Source: Atriophallophorus winterbourni
Lineage: Eukaryota > Platyhelminthes > Trematoda > Plagiorchiida > Microphallidae
Reading direction: 5' to 3'
DNA: 64,000 nt
Assembly (NCBI GenBank): GCA_013407085.1
Contig: JACCGJ010001875.1
Span: 6,932-70,931 of the forward strand
Shown here: positions 1-11,894 of the stretch, piece after piece
Numbering within the stretch: position 1 is the stretch's first letter
Layout of the letters: every line of letters begins with the position of its first letter
Translations under genes and position numbers: made by a program
The notes under the pieces: model-generated
Database searches by the model: none
The model's input: only the letters and a program-made list of their open reading frames with translations
What the model was told of the DNA's origin: nothing

Positions 1-1172
1 ATTCGTCTAATTTCGTTTTAAATTCATGCAAGCTAGTGGAATGAGCAATGGTTGAAGGTAAACTGTTCCAAGTAAAACAGACCCGGACAGAGTAAAAATA
101 CCTTCTACAGTTCAGGCGGGAATGGGGTACGACCAGCACATATTCATGGGTCCGATAATTCTTCGTATCCCTTCGCGTGAATAAATCCTGTAAGGGGAGG
201 TTCGGGGTATGGAATGTTTTGTAAAGTAAGATAAGGTCTCCTCTGATTCGTCGATAGGGAAAATCGAACAGATTCAGTTGAGCTATCCTTTCTTTATATG
301 GTTGGTTTCGGATGCTGAGAAATAGTTTCGTTGAGCGGTGACAGATTCGCTGCATAAGTTCCACATCCCTCTTGAGCCACGAAGACCATGACTGCACACC
401 GTATTCCATGACTGGTCTCACGTATGTATTCATGATCCTTGGGAATATCTTGGGCGAAAATTTCCCAAATACACGTTTGAGTAGATTTAGGAACAATGCG
501 CTTGGTTAAAGGCAGTGGTAGTTTGAAGTGATGTTTTTAAACTGGAGTATATCCCGACACCCAAATATCTTTCTTCACTGAAAAATTTCAAGGACATGCA
601 AACATATTCGATATGTTGAACTCTACTCGATTTCCCACATTCATGATCCTGCATTTGTTGAAGTTAAACGGCAGTTTGTTCTCCAACGACCAGCTGTGAA
701 GCGTATCAAGATCCTTTTGTAATAGCAGACAGTCTTCCGGACTACGAATGCTGCGCCAAATCTTTATGTCGTCCGCAAATAACGAAATGTTACATCGAAC
801 AATTTCTGGTATTTCATTGACATAAACCAGAAAGAGGATCGGACCAAGGACTGAGCCTTGGGGAACTCCGCTAGTTGCTGCAATTGGTTTGGATAATGCA
901 CCATCAACACGTACCTGGTTAGTGCGATTTGTTAGGTAGTCATTTAGACAATTCAGCAACTTTCCAGTGATACCAAGTCTTTCAAGCTTCTGCAGTAGTA
1001 GGGAATGGTCAACACGATCGAATGCTTTTGAAATATCCAAGTAGCACGCGTGTATTACTTGTCCTTTATCTACCGATTTTGTCCAATCATCTAGCGTTAC
1101 CAGTAAATTAGACAAACAGGAATAATTTCGTCTGAATCCATGCTGGTTCCTCGAAAGCAACTGAACCATCAT
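1..1172 (-). mobile_element. CR1-like non-LTR retrotransposon, 3' part (reverse transcriptase)
   Basis: Reading leftward from 1172, an open frame to 588 carries RT palm motifs in order: HGFRRNYSC, DISKAFDRVDHSLL, SGVPQGSVLGP and the catalytic FADDIKIW. After a frame break near 587 the thumb and C-terminal part continues to the window edge; FGKFSPKIFPRI, PVMEYG and a FPYRRIRGDLI-like stretch can be read. This order is typical of the RT of CR1/Jockey-type elements, which insert by target-primed reverse transcription. The upstream endonuclease is absent, so the copy is 5' truncated. The 3' end may lie left of base 1. A second copy of the last ~255 bp is at 35603-35857, about 85-90 percent identical by eye. 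No host gene is implied. Confidence 0.85.
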
Positions 1173-1226
1173 GGATTCAGACGAAATTATTCCTGTTTGT
1201 CTAATTTACTGGTAACGCTAGATGAT
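1086..1226. repeat. Perfect 56-bp inverted repeat at the 5' truncation of the CR1 copy
   Basis: Bases 1086-1141 are the exact reverse complement of 1171-1226, with a 29-base spacer. The left arm is RT coding sequence of the truncated CR1 element. The right arm is the same sequence folded back, and it ends where element similarity ends. This is a snap-back junction, not a simple truncation. Confidence 0.95.
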
Positions 1227-2290
1227 ACAAAGATGGTACAAAGCGATAGTTCATCATAGGCACTCCCTTCGTTTGTGCATTTCCTGTCTTCGCGCTATGA
1301 CATAATTGCTAGAGAATGTTTATAGAATGTCATTTTAGCTAATTAACTGAATAAGTTAATGATAGATTGAGTTTTCCTAAAAAAATAACTTTAGCAGCGA
1401 CTGCTCAAATTTATGGCGGTATGATATGATTCCTGACGTCTAATTCTGTATAGCTTATTGAACGGCGTTGCTCCTAAATTGTCAAATGTTTCCGACGTGT
1501 GTTTATCTTGGCCTTCGCCACCAAAATCGCACAATTGTGAATACAGATTAGCGCGTTCTAGCTAATAATTGCACATTGATCCGCAAGGCAATAGTGAGAA
1601 CAAAAATCATTCAACTCGTCTGTAGTATTGAGAAAGACGATAATCGCTCAAAAAGGATACGATGATAACTTAGAATCAACTAGACGTAATGTGCGCTAAT
1701 CAACGAAGATCGGTTTATAAGATGCTGCTTATGAAAACCAATATGTCCAAGTCCATAGTAGCTTTATCAGTTTACACACCTCTTCATTCTTACAGAATGA
1801 TAATTTCGAAAATTATGGAAGATCATTAACTGTTTATACGAAAATTGGCCTAAAATGGTTTCAGCTATTATAAGAATAATCGAAGAATTTTTCTTTCCGG
1901 AATTTTAGGTATACGAGGCGGCTAACATTTTCCAGGTCTATCCTGGTCTTTAAAATGTTTATGATAAAAATCAATTAATTGGAATGAATTGTCCATACTT
2001 TAAATTCGCGTTCATAATGAACCGTACGTTCTGTGAAAATTACCAGAATGACTAATTGAGTTGATTATCAATTTTCTCCCACTTTCTTTTGAAAAATTAC
2101 ATATTCTTATAAACTTTCCCGGCTATCAAATCAGAACCATCAACTATGGTCACACTATCGTTGATGAATCCCTGCATGCATGCTTAAAGACGGCCTCGCA
2201 CTACATGCCATTTTTTCACATTTCCGCACACCGAGACACCGACATCTTTCTGTGATAAACTCCTAGAAATGTGAAGTGGAGAGCTAGATT
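1227..2290. other. No gene recognised
   Basis: AT-rich sequence with short chance ORFs only. I see no protein motif and no copy of the repeat families found elsewhere in the window. Confidence 0.6.
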
Positions 2291-2294
2291 TGGG

Positions 2295-2460
2295 CGTCTT
2301 GATAAGCTTCAGCTTAGAAACCCCAATTCACATAACCACTACCTTTACAAAACAGTCCTCAATGTACACAAATGGGTATTCGGGAAATTTTCGTCAAAAA
2401 TATTCCCACGGATTTCTGATAAATACCTGAGCCCAGTCATGGAATATGGTCAAATTACCA
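2295..2460 (+). pseudogene. CR1-like RT thumb fragment
   Basis: The plus-strand frame 2271-2507 reads VFGKFSSKIFPRISDKYLSP followed by VMEYG. This matches, residue for residue with a few changes, the FGKFSPKIFPRI...PVMEYG block of the minus-strand element at 400-470. It is therefore a short, opposite-strand relic of the same family. Nothing on either side extends it convincingly. Confidence 0.65.
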
Positions 2461-2509
2461 ACACTCACATTTGTTTTATTAACATAAGGGAAATTAATTT
2501 TACGTAATT

Positions 2510-5500
2510 GGCATTTCAGCTTAGTGTGTGTAACCACCAACGATAATTTGTACATTCCTCATTGCTTAATTTATAATGTTTATATAATTTTTTTCTTTGA
2601 GCACTTCAATGGATGTACCGATCGATATGAACGGTGAATTGACGATAATGTTGATTCAACATCTTGAATCACACTGCATAAACAGTTTCAAGTTGATCTA
2701 GCGGTTGAAACTAAATTTCGATTCAATCTGCTTGAATATGTTTCATGTTCATTCATCGCAACATTTTCATGAATTGTCGGAACACTTTGAGAAATTCCAA
2801 TTATTACTTAAGCACTGTCCACTGTATACATAATTCTTTCTCTAAATCCCTCTCACGCGTTAAATTTTATCCCATGGGAAATTATGTTTACAGTGATTAA
2901 TTGCTACGGAAAAAGAATAAAATTATAACAGTGGTTGACAGCTAAGATATAATTACTGTCTTCTGTTATCGTGTAAATGCAACCTCCGTCTTAGAAAGAC
3001 ATCCAAGCCGCCATGGTGATGTGTCCCATTTGGCTTGTAAATGTTTTTGAGAATGAACATTTGCCCTCGGGGCGTGAATTCGTTACATGTGGATGCCAAG
3101 TGTAACCTTATCAAATTGAAGGAACATTGTTTGCGCATCAATGAGAACAATTCTTCTGCACTTGTAATGACATAACGTATATTTTGGAGCTCAATAGGAA
3201 CAATTATTTGCTCGAGAAATTCTGCATGTTGCTCAAGGCCACTGGTCATTCGGTCGAGAATTATTGCACGCGAAAATATACTTAATGTCAAATTAATCAA
3301 GTTGCATTATGCCTAACACAGCAGATTGAACAAATTTTATAATTTCGCCCAGATTCGACCGTTTTGTGTGAAGATAAAGAGGATGTCCGTAATGATTTAG
3401 ATTGAATAAAGTAAGAAGTATTCGTACAACCGAAACTTCAGATGAAATATCGTAGATTCGGTTATCAGTCTGGCTGTGTAACGTTACGGAATCCCGTGTA
3501 TTTTGACCGACATTGAACCATTAAAAACAGCAAGGGAACGCCTAAACAAATTAAAGCTATTCGTTTATTATAGTTAATGAGAACGCTTCAAGTTTTGCGA
3601 TATATGAAAATATCACAATTCGCTGTTTTCAATATTCTAGATTCACGAATCTATAGTGATATGAAGAACATCTCTTCGCAATTACCATAGCATAATAAAT
3701 ATGCGTTCATGAAAAATAAATAACACATAAACACGAAATGCCACGTATAGTCCAGTTGAATGCTTACCATGAGTTCATGCGCAAGTTTAGTCAAATCGTT
3801 ATGCAACAAAATGCAAACTATAATTTTGTTCTGTCACAACCATTTCGAAAAAACTGTTTTTGTTTAAAGGATTTTGTAATATGCGTTATTGAAGAGTACC
3901 ATTCATACGCGTCTTGATGATATCTTGAGGACTACCTGCTGTCAGAACCGCCAAATAGGAAGTGCCGAATCAATAAAAATCCTTAATCTGCAAGATTTCG
4001 GGTTTCGGATAAATTACATGGAAACGGTACGTGTGACAATCCTGTCAAGTGGAAAACGTCGACACCTGTTGAACAATTTGCAATTCGTTAAATTCGGCCA
4101 AAAGAGGCCAATGTGGTGAGAACACTAAATAAACCGGTTTCCATGGAATCGAATAGGAAATCAGATGGAAGTGACGACCGATGCTGACTCATTCCACATC
4201 TTGTTTGTGATGGGTTGATTTGCATGCCTGAATGTGTCACTTCGTCATATGCGTAATAAACACTTGACCGATTTGTGTGGTGAAGATTAACGCATTGCCT
4301 TCGAAGTAAGAATGGTAACGTAATTGACACATAAGCAGTAAACGGAGGATGAACGCTATCAACGTTGGATTGAGCATCCTCGAGGTCTGGGTCAACAACG
4401 CAGTAGAATTAGATCCAGAACGTGATTCCGCCTTGAATGAACTGCATCCCGTGTATTTTATTAGACAGTTATCCTACGCAGGTGTCTCTCGGCAATTTCG
4501 GTGGCGTCAAATACTCGTTATATTTCAAGATAAAATCAGGAACGTAAAATGAATCAAATGTCATTTTACCGCATCCGTACATTCGGTGTATTGATACTGT
4601 TTGCGTAATCTTGAGTTCAGCCTCATCTTGTTTTACAACTATTAATACTGGTTTCACTCTGATTATATTCGTCAAGTTACATCGATCGTTGTAACGGTGA
4701 ACTTTCCTCATATGGTGTTTACCTAATAAATCCATACTAAATTCGAGCTAAGAATTTATATTAGCGACGAAACAACATTTTTCCTCTCGTCAAATTCATT
4801 CATATTGATTTCACAATTAGTGAAATCACTAGAAGTGCATAATCAAGTGAAATTATTTGATCAACGATAACAAGCACGATTAGGAGGTGGAACAATAATT
4901 GTAGATAATCTAAATTGTATTACAGTTGGTTTGCTCGGGTTAACTCGACACCTATTCGTCAAATCTGCGGAGCTCTGTAACCGGATCGATATTTTCGCAT
5001 GTATGATGAAAATGTCTCGCTATTCAAGATCCAAGAAGTTTGGACAGTTATTCCCTTAGTTATATTACAGATAACTTATAAAAGTGTACACCGTAACGAT
5101 GTAAGGGATCTGTGGATCTGTGGTTTACTTTCATATTTCAAGCGAGTGATAATGCTGAATTAAATCAAAGACTTGCACAACATTATAGCACTTCGAAAAT
5201 TAAATTCTCCTTTAAGTAAGATAAAGCTTGATGATTTGGCCACTGGAAAGACAAATGCCATAGTGCGCTCAGTTTATTGTTGTCCGAAGATCTTGATTTT
5301 TGCATAGATTATATACGTTGTCTATATACCACTTCCGTTCAAGTGTTGAAATGAGCAATGTTGCCCTACTGATTAAAACGTTTGAATAGGGGTTCTTCGA
5401 ACCTAATTAGAAAGATCGAAAGTTGACTAATTTGCGCATTTTGAGCGGTTTTATCCCAACTATAAAAAATTTAGCGGACCGGGTAATTTTTACTGAGCAA

Positions 5501-5985
5501 ATTCGGTAAGTATAGAAGTTGAATCTCAGTAATTATGACAGGCCGCGATATCGTTTTCCGTGGATGTATGTACGACTTGTCTAAGGCTTGCCCTAAATTA
5601 AGGTGTCAAAATGATATATCGTATGCATTCGATGTACAAGACACCACATCCTTAGTCCAGCAATTCGCTTCTTTTTGCTGAAAATTAGAGATTAGTTTGA
5701 CTATACCTCCATTACTGGTAAATCATTATACCAATTAAAATCAGTATTGGCAAGTATTTACATCGCCCACACATTTTGCACACATTTGCACTTATCAGGT
5801 ACTATTGTAGTCCCCATGCTTTGAATATATTGAGTAGTTTGAAAACGAGGTCCTTCGATATGATGTGATTAATTATTTGTTCGTGACAATTTGCTCAATT
5901 GGTTGAAAATCTTAAACATCAGGACTAGTCACAACAGAAGTAAAATGTATTCATATATTTATTCATGGAAGATATGTGGGTAAAA
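2510..5985. other. Long stretch without a supportable gene
   Basis: Several 60-115 codon ORFs occur (for example minus 2953-3300, minus 4469-4735, plus 3889-4119), but none shows a domain I recognise and neighbouring frames do not join into a longer product. The minus-strand ORFs at 4088-4735 could be a decayed element, but no diagnostic motif remains. Composition is uniformly AT-rich. Confidence 0.5.
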
Positions 5986-6057
5986 AAGCTATGATTTGTT
6001 GTTGTTGGCCTCCTTCGGTCGATGTCGACCATGGATGTACATCACATCGCATGAATT

Positions 6058-7849
6058 TCATGTTTTGCAGCTTTTTGAATGACTAAACAGTCCGATTCGG
6101 GAGGAACAATCTCTCCCGAAGCGCTTGCAACGATAGTCAGAACTCTGTTGTATTGCATCAGTTGCACGCCGGCGGCGTGATCTGCGTTCAGCAGCCAGGA
6201 GCTGTATTTGCTCCTCCCCGGCTTGCAGACGACGCTTTACACAATGCCTCCAAAGTGAGCGGTCAAGAGCAAGTTTTTCCCAGCTTGCGGGGTCAATGTC
6301 AAGAGCTTTCATATCTCTTTTGCAAACATCTTTGTACCGCAAGTGCGGTCTGCCCAATGGTCAACTTCCTAATTGCAACTCACCATAGAGTAGATCTTTC
6401 GGAATACGACCATTTTCCATTCTGTAGACATGACCAAGCCAGCGCAGGCGGCGCTGTCGCAATAGAGTGAACATGCTCTGTTGACCGCTTTTGAAAGCAC
6501 TTCAGCGTTAGTCACTCTGTCCATCCACGATATGTTCAAGATACGACGGATGCTTCGTAGATGGAAAGAATTCAGCTTCCGTTCGTGTCTTGCGTGGGTG
6601 GTCCAGGTTTCACTGCCGTACAGTAAAGCGTTCAGTACGCACGCGCTGTACACCATCATTTTCGTCTTTACAGTCAGCTTGCGGTTACCCCAAACACGAG
6701 AGTTCAAACGGGACAGAATGACAGCTCCTCTGCCAATTCGCTTATCAATCTCCGTGTCTAGCGAGAGGTTATCCGAATGGTTGAACCAAGATATGTGAAA
6801 TGATTGTACTGGTTCGAGCTGACAGTTTCCAACAGTGATGATGGGGGCGATACATCCCTTGACCAAGGATTGTCTTTGCTCATTGCTTGATTGTTAGACC
6901 AAAGTCTTTGCATGCCGACGAAAAACAGTCTATTAGCGACTGTAGGTCTTGGGAGTGAGCAATAAAGGCTGCATCGTCGGCAAACAACAGGTCACGGATT
7001 ATCACATCCGTACTTTGGTTTGTGCTCTCAACCGGTTCAGGTTAAAAAGCTTGCCATCACTTCGCGTGCGTATGTAAATGCCTTCTGTTCTCGTCTTAAA
7101 AGCGTGCTTCAGAAGCAGAGCAAAGAAAATGCCGAACAGCGTGGGAGCAAGAACACACCCTTGTTTGACGCCTCGGCGAATTTCAAATGCTTCTGAACTG
7201 CAACCGTTAAAATGGACTGAGCCTTTCATGCCTGAGTGGAACGAAATAACGAGTCTGAGCAGCCTTGGGGGCAGCCTATCAGATCAAGCATTTTGAAAGA
7301 CCCTCCCTGCTGACGTAGTCGAATGCCTTAGTTAAATCAATAAAAACAGCGTATAATGGCATACGCTGTTCCCGACACTTTTCTTGAAGTTGTCTCAGGG
7401 AGAAGATCATGTCAACGGTTGATCTTCCCTTGCGGAAGCCACATTGAGATTCGGAGTAAATTCTATCAGCTAAAACTTGCAGCCGGATCTGTAAGACTTT
7501 AGCAAACAATTTGCCTACAACATTCAGAAGGGAGATTCCTCTGTAATTGTTGCAGTCGCCTCTGTCACCCTTATTCTTAAATAGCGTGATGATCTTTGTG
7601 TCTCGCATCTCTTGTGGGACACCCCCCTCCTGCCAGCACTGAAGAAGCAAATGGTGAAGAGGCTGTAATAATGCTGCTCTACCGCATTTGATGAGCTCAG
7701 GTGGAATTCCGTCGTCACCAGGGGCCTTCCCATTCGCTAAGCGGTCGATTGCCTTATTGAGCTCATCAAGAGTAGGAGGGGTATCTAGATATTCAATGGT
7801 CGGCAACCGTTCGACATTTTCAAGTGCATGCGGTAGAACCGTACTGTCC
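6058..7849 (-). pseudogene. Reverse transcriptase and C-terminal part of the RTE-like element, frameshifted
   Basis: RT blocks appear in order: GKAPGDDGIPPELIK, FKNKGDRGDCNNYRGISLL, CGFRKGRSTVDMIF, VFIDLTKAFDYVSREGL (7806-7279), then GVKQGCVLAPTLFGIFF (7229-7002). LLFADDAAFIAHS is legible on the minus strand near 6955-6998 in another frame. The thumb follows (6866-6369: FTYLGS-like start, YGSETWTTHARHERKL, RRILNISWMDR). The C-terminal RPHLRYKDVCKRDMKALDID block is at 6357-6058. Successive blocks fall in different frames, so at least three indels separate them. The catalytic YADD/FADD pair is preserved at sequence level, so inactivation came by indels, not by loss of the active site. Confidence 0.8.
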
Positions 7850-9289
7850 CTAGAGTAGAGAGGAGGAGAAGTGCTCTACCCATCTTTCCATCTGTTGAGT
7901 TTTGTCGACAATCGGCTTACCAGATAAAGACTTAATGGGAGCCGTTTTAAGTTTGTTTGGGCCAATGGCTCTCTTGATCCCATCATACATACCGTGAAAA
8001 TTTCCGGTATCCGCAGCTTTTTGGATATTGAGGCTAACTTCAGTCCAATAGTCGTTTGCACAACGCCTTGCAGTCTGTTGGACCTTATTTCTAGCTGCTC
8101 TTAGAAGACGTAAGTTTTCATCTGTTGGCATACCTTTGAACCTCATGAATGCTGAGCGTTTCTCATCCAGCACAGCAGTCATCTCAGAAGCGTTTGCTTC
8201 GAACCAGTCGCTCGTTCGAGCTTTCTTCGGACCGAACGTGGAAAGTGCGACTCGGCATATGCAGCTTTTTATCAATTCCCAGTTTTCTGAAGCAGATTCA
8301 AGTGGGGTTGTCTTGTTGAACTCGTCCGTGAAGGCTTTTGCGAATCTCGCAGTTAGATTAGGTTCGCACATGCGATTGACGTCTATCCTAGGCTTAGCAG
8401 ACAATTTGGTGCGGTGAAATCTCGTGTGGGGGAGCTTCAGTTTTGCACAGACCAGTGAATGATCAGTGTCGCAGTCTGCGCTTTGATATGATCTGGTGAG
8501 GAGCACGCTTCCTATATTAGTTCGCTTAACAAGAATAAGATCAAGCTGATGCCAATGCTTAGAGCGAGGATGTTTCCAAGAGACTTTATGCTGTGGTTTT
8601 GTTTGAAAGAAAGTGTTACTGACACAAAGATTGAACTGTGTGCACAATTCTAAAAGGCGTTGCCCATTTTCATTGGTTTTACCTACACCGAACCTTCCGA
8701 GACAGTTTTGCCAAGACTCGTAATCTGCACCAACTCTGGCATTGAAATCACCCAATACCACTACACAGTTTTTCTGTGGCACGTTTTTCAGGACGGCTGT
8801 GAGGTTATGATAAAAAGCGTCTTTTTCAGCAGGCGTCGCAGAGAGCGTCGGTGCATAAACGTTGACCAACGTAATGGTACCAGTAATGCACCTCAGATTT
8901 AGAGTCCAAATCCGTTCGCTCCCGCTGCTGCTCGGTTCTGTTGCTTTTAATATGTCGTTTCGCACGGCAAACCCAACTCCATGCAGTCGAGGCTCATCGG
9001 AACCTCTTCCTTTCCAAAAGAATGTGTAATCACTTTCTGTTAGCTTACCAGTGTCTGGTAAGCGCGTCTCTTGTAGGGCAGCCACGTCGACATTCAGCCT
9101 CTTTAGCTCGTTGTTAATCACGGCGGACTTTCTAACGCCTCTGATATTCGAGACGTCGTCATGAAATCCTGGAAGCATGGACCGGACGTTCCAGGTTCCA
9201 AGTTTCAGAACTGACATTTGTTGTTTGGTATTTCGATTCGCTGGTGCGGAAAAATACAGTCTGTATGTCGGTTGATTCCTAATCCCCAT
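7850..9289 (-). CDS. Endonuclease domain of the RTE-like element (EEP family)
   Basis: This 479-codon open frame starts MGIRNQPTYR. From about residue 25 it has an exonuclease/endonuclease/phosphatase fold: TWNVRSM, LQETRL (metal-binding Glu), VNVYAPT, LGDFNARVG (catalytic Asp and Asn) and DTDHSL (catalytic Asp-His). In target-primed reverse transcription this enzyme nicks the target DNA. After about residue 290 the frame runs through a linker (FGPKKARTSDWF) toward the RT. It ends at a TAG caused by a one-base slip in a CTCCTCCTCTCT tract near 7855; the adjacent frame continues directly into the RT. The enzyme part itself looks intact, with no key residue missing. Confidence 0.88.
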   Translation of the reverse strand: MGIRNQPTYRLYFSAPANRNTKQQMSVLKLGTWNVRSMLPGFHDDVSNIRGVRKSAVINNELKRLNVDVAALQETRLPDTGKLTESDYTFFWKGRGSDEPRLHGVGFAVRNDILKATEPSSSGSERIWTLNLRCITGTITLVNVYAPTLSATPAEKDAFYHNLTAVLKNVPQKNCVVVLGDFNARVGADYESWQNCLGRFGVGKTNENGQRLLELCTQFNLCVSNTFFQTKPQHKVSWKHPRSKHWHQLDLILVKRTNIGSVLLTRSYQSADCDTDHSLVCAKLKLPHTRFHRTKLSAKPRIDVNRMCEPNLTARFAKAFTDEFNKTTPLESASENWELIKSCICRVALSTFGPKKARTSDWFEANASEMTAVLDEKRSAFMRFKGMPTDENLRLLRAARNKVQQTARRCANDYWTEVSLNIQKAADTGNFHGMYDGIKRAIGPNKLKTAPIKSLSGKPIVDKTQQMERWVEHFSSSLL

Positions 9290-10044
9290 GTACCCAATGA
9301 GGATAGCAGACCGTGGCGAGACGGCACCTTATTGACTGGTGGCTGCCCAGCTTGAGGCGGGCGGTAGCCGTCCAATGAGACCTGGAAGTCTCTCCCACCG
9401 TCGAAAGCAGCCCCAGGCGCTTAGCTCTGCGCCAGTCGAGCCATAGCTTTTAACCAGTATCTGCTGCTTCCCGTGTTATTTTCCGTAGAAGCGGAATGGA
9501 GTGTCCTCTCCATTGGTGCGTTGCGATGTACGCCGAGCAGTTCAATATGGAGAACTAGCTGTTGCCCATGCAGCAAGTGCTCCCTCTCCACGGCACCACT
9601 GGAACCAACGGAACAACTAGGCTGATACGTTTGGACAACGATGCCGTCGCGGCAGCTGGCAGGACGAAGTTAAATAAACTTCGGACTGCCTAACGGGACT
9701 CCGGCTCCGGATTTTTTCCTCGAGGTTGACTCCTGAAGCCTTCTCCATGAATGGATGTAGCCACAAGGCAGTGGAGGTTTGAGATAAGGGTTTTCCTTCC
9801 CCTAGGTGGGTTGCCTTCATGGACTAACGAGCTCCACCTACCCGAAACATGCTGGTTTTGAGGCGCCAGTCAGCCGCCTTCGCCCTTTCTCCTGTCAGTA
9901 GAAGCAGTTCCGCCAGGTCACACAGGACCACGCGTGCAGGCCATGAGCTGGACTTGGTTGTCAGAGGCTATATGAGACGCGGGCCATTCGAGCATTTTGG
10001 AATTAGGAGCTAATCCCTAAAACCGCCCCGGCCGTGACAACCTT
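9290..10044 (-). other. 5' leader of the RTE-like element
   Basis: About 755 bases, visibly richer in G+C than the flanks and without a long ORF. The first ~350 bases (from 10044 leftward) align along their whole length with the two plus-strand elements at 26005-26552 and 59563-60090. Shared blocks include TAGCCTCTGACAACCAAGTC and TGACTGGCGCCT. It may hold the internal promoter such elements need, but no defined promoter motif is visible. Confidence 0.75.
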
Positions 10045-10237
10045 GGAACCGCTATGATTCACAAGACCCACAAAGATGTACATCGTTTCGGATGGTGAAA
10101 ATATCAAAAATATTGTTAAAAATTGTTATCAAACGTATGAAACATACTTGTCCATAGGAGCGTCTAGTGTCTTTTCTAAACGCGTCATTGGTTTCAGATT
10201 GTACCACATGTGTAGGTGCATGCATTTCCGTCTATGA

Positions 10238-10335
10238 TTTGTTTACAGTTTCTCGACTGTTTGGAGACAACGCGAAGTCTGATCTTACAGTGCCTACCTG
10301 ATGAGTGCAAACCTCAGGAAACCGGTCGTAGGTTG
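10238..10335 (-). repeat. Diverged monomer of the ~235-bp repeat
   Basis: Blocks such as TCTGATCTTACAGTGCCTACC, CTGATGA and GGAAACCGGT correspond in order to the minus-strand copy at 56940-57010 (AATCTTACTGTCTCCACCTG, GAAACCGGTAGTGGAGTG). The match is partial and old. Confidence 0.5.
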
Positions 10336-10985
10336 TGTGAGATGGAAATGCATGCAAATGCTGATTTGCGTCTCAAGCTTTTTAGTTTAACCGATCTACA
10401 TGTGATTAAACAGGTTGTTTGCACAATACAAATCAAATGTTGTTTCAAAGGCAAAAGTATACTTGGCGTTGTCAAATCAATAATCTGTAGGGAAAGTTTT
10501 AATAGTCAAAATGGGTGAACTATATTTGGGGAAGATGTGTGCAACGAAGTACGCTGATTTATACATTTTTAATAATTTTAAAATGTAGTCAATAGGTTTC
10601 CATGTGTCTCATATTACAGATGAAAATGCTAACAAAATTTCATTAAAAATCTACGGATTTTCCATCTCTGCAAATACTTCGTGCATAAATGACAACTTAT
10701 TTTGAATAATGTGATGCATTCCGGAATTCGTTTGACAGGGCAAAATAATGTGTCTGGGATTCATAGAACATTTTCGACTAGACTGATTTGGTAGTGATTC
10801 CTATAATTTCGAATAATGCAGGCACACTTATTTCGTAATAAGGTGTATTTCCACCAATTTAGTCGAGACGGATCGTCCAAGTATTTATACCAGACCTTGT
10901 GACGTTCACACATTCATTTCCCAGTACTGCTCCTAAGAGGAGTTTTGAACACTGCCTGTTGCTTTTAACTTTCACGTCTGATGAT
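10336..10985. other. No gene recognised
   Basis: AT-rich, short ORFs only; no motif and no recognised repeat. Confidence 0.55.
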
Positions 10986-10989
10986 CAAT

Positions 10990-11775
10990 CAATGATGATA
11001 AGGAGTTGGCTGTAAAACGTTTTTCATATTCCCTGAACAGATGTGAGTTCAGAGAATTCACATCGATTGACATTAATAAGAGCTCGAAGCAAGTCATAGG
11101 TCACCGTAGTATATGTTCGTTGACTATTTCCTACTGGCTTGTATTGATAGATATAATCAAATGTCATGACAACATGATCACTCAATCTGAGGGGAGCTGT
11201 ATAAGAAACAGATTTCATCATGAGTTCTTCGTTTGTAAGTTTGATGTCCAGGGTTGATGGGGTTTGTTATGATCGATATCGCGTTGGTGGTTGTACTTGG
11301 TTGTAACATAGAGTGCAAGTCATTATTTCTTGAAGAAAGCTTTTGAAGGAATCGTTACCCGTAATATGTGTGGCAAGAGTCGTTACATTAAAATCACCGA
11401 GCGGGAGCGAATGTGAGTAGGGCAGCTTCAATGCGAAAAGTATCGCACTAGCAAGAGCAGAGACAGCGGCAGATGATGAAGAAAATGTTTCGATAAATCA
11501 ATGCTAAGATGCACCTACGGGTTTCGTGCAAGCCAGTAGAGCAAAACAATGTGTCTGCGACATCTAGCTCAGGGGAGAAAAGGATAGTACAGTTGATGCT
11601 TTCATGTAATTATACGAGCACACCACCGCGATCTTCTCTGTAAATCATCATGTGTTGAATGTTGAGTTCAGAGTCGTGCATGGAATTACTCGACCAGGTT
11701 TCTGTCACTGCAATCAAATCCCAAGACGCTGCAGTCGCACGTGAATCAAGTTCAGTACACTTGTTTATAAAGCCC
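10990..11775 (-). pseudogene. CR1-like endonuclease fragment
   Basis: Translating leftward from about 11775 gives, across several frames, NKCTELDSRA, DLIAVTETWSSNSMHDSEL, RDRGGV, a PLGDFNVTTLATHITGNDSF block and LRLSDHVVMTFDY. These are the E (TETW), D/N (GDFN) and final D-H (SDH) motifs of the non-LTR endonuclease in correct order. Stops and frame changes make it non-functional. It ends abruptly at about 11775, where the 3' tail of the next minus-strand CR1 element begins, so that element appears to have inserted into this one. Confidence 0.72.
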
Positions 11776-11894
11776 TGATTCGAGATTCAAGATTCAAGGA
11801 TTTATGGTTAAAAAAGTTAATACTTTACAACACCACAAGATTACGGTATGAATAAAACATGAAAATTACAATAGTATAAAAGCAATAGAGAATA

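Larger units (their letters stand above)
5990..10044 (-). mobile_element. RTE-like non-LTR retrotransposon, near full length (about 4.05 kb)
   Basis: In minus-strand order it contains a GC-richer 5' leader (10044-9290), an apurinic-type endonuclease (9289-7850), an RT with thumb and C-terminal domain (about 7849-6058), and a short 3' end. The 3' end carries a small inverted motif (GGTCGACATCGACC) followed by GGAGGCC and an AACAACAACAA-rich tail near 5990. One polyprotein is typical of RTE-type elements; the clade name is from memory of motif style. The coding part is broken by at least three frame changes, so the copy is inactive. The 5' end (AAGGTTGTCA) is set by comparison with the related copies at 26005 and 59563. 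Confidence 0.82.

Noticed and set aside
1171..1226. Opposite-strand RT peptide here as a second element
   Set aside because: It is exactly the reverse complement of 1086-1141 and shorter than 60 bp; a fold-back of the same element explains it.
2953..3300. 115-codon minus-strand ORF as a possible gene
   Set aside because: No recognisable domain, no splice-supported neighbours, and ORFs of this length occur by chance in 64 kb.
7850..9289. Endonuclease ORF as a host DNA-repair enzyme
   Set aside because: It carries AP-endonuclease-type motifs but is followed by RT blocks in the same orientation and preceded by the element leader, so it belongs to the retrotransposon.
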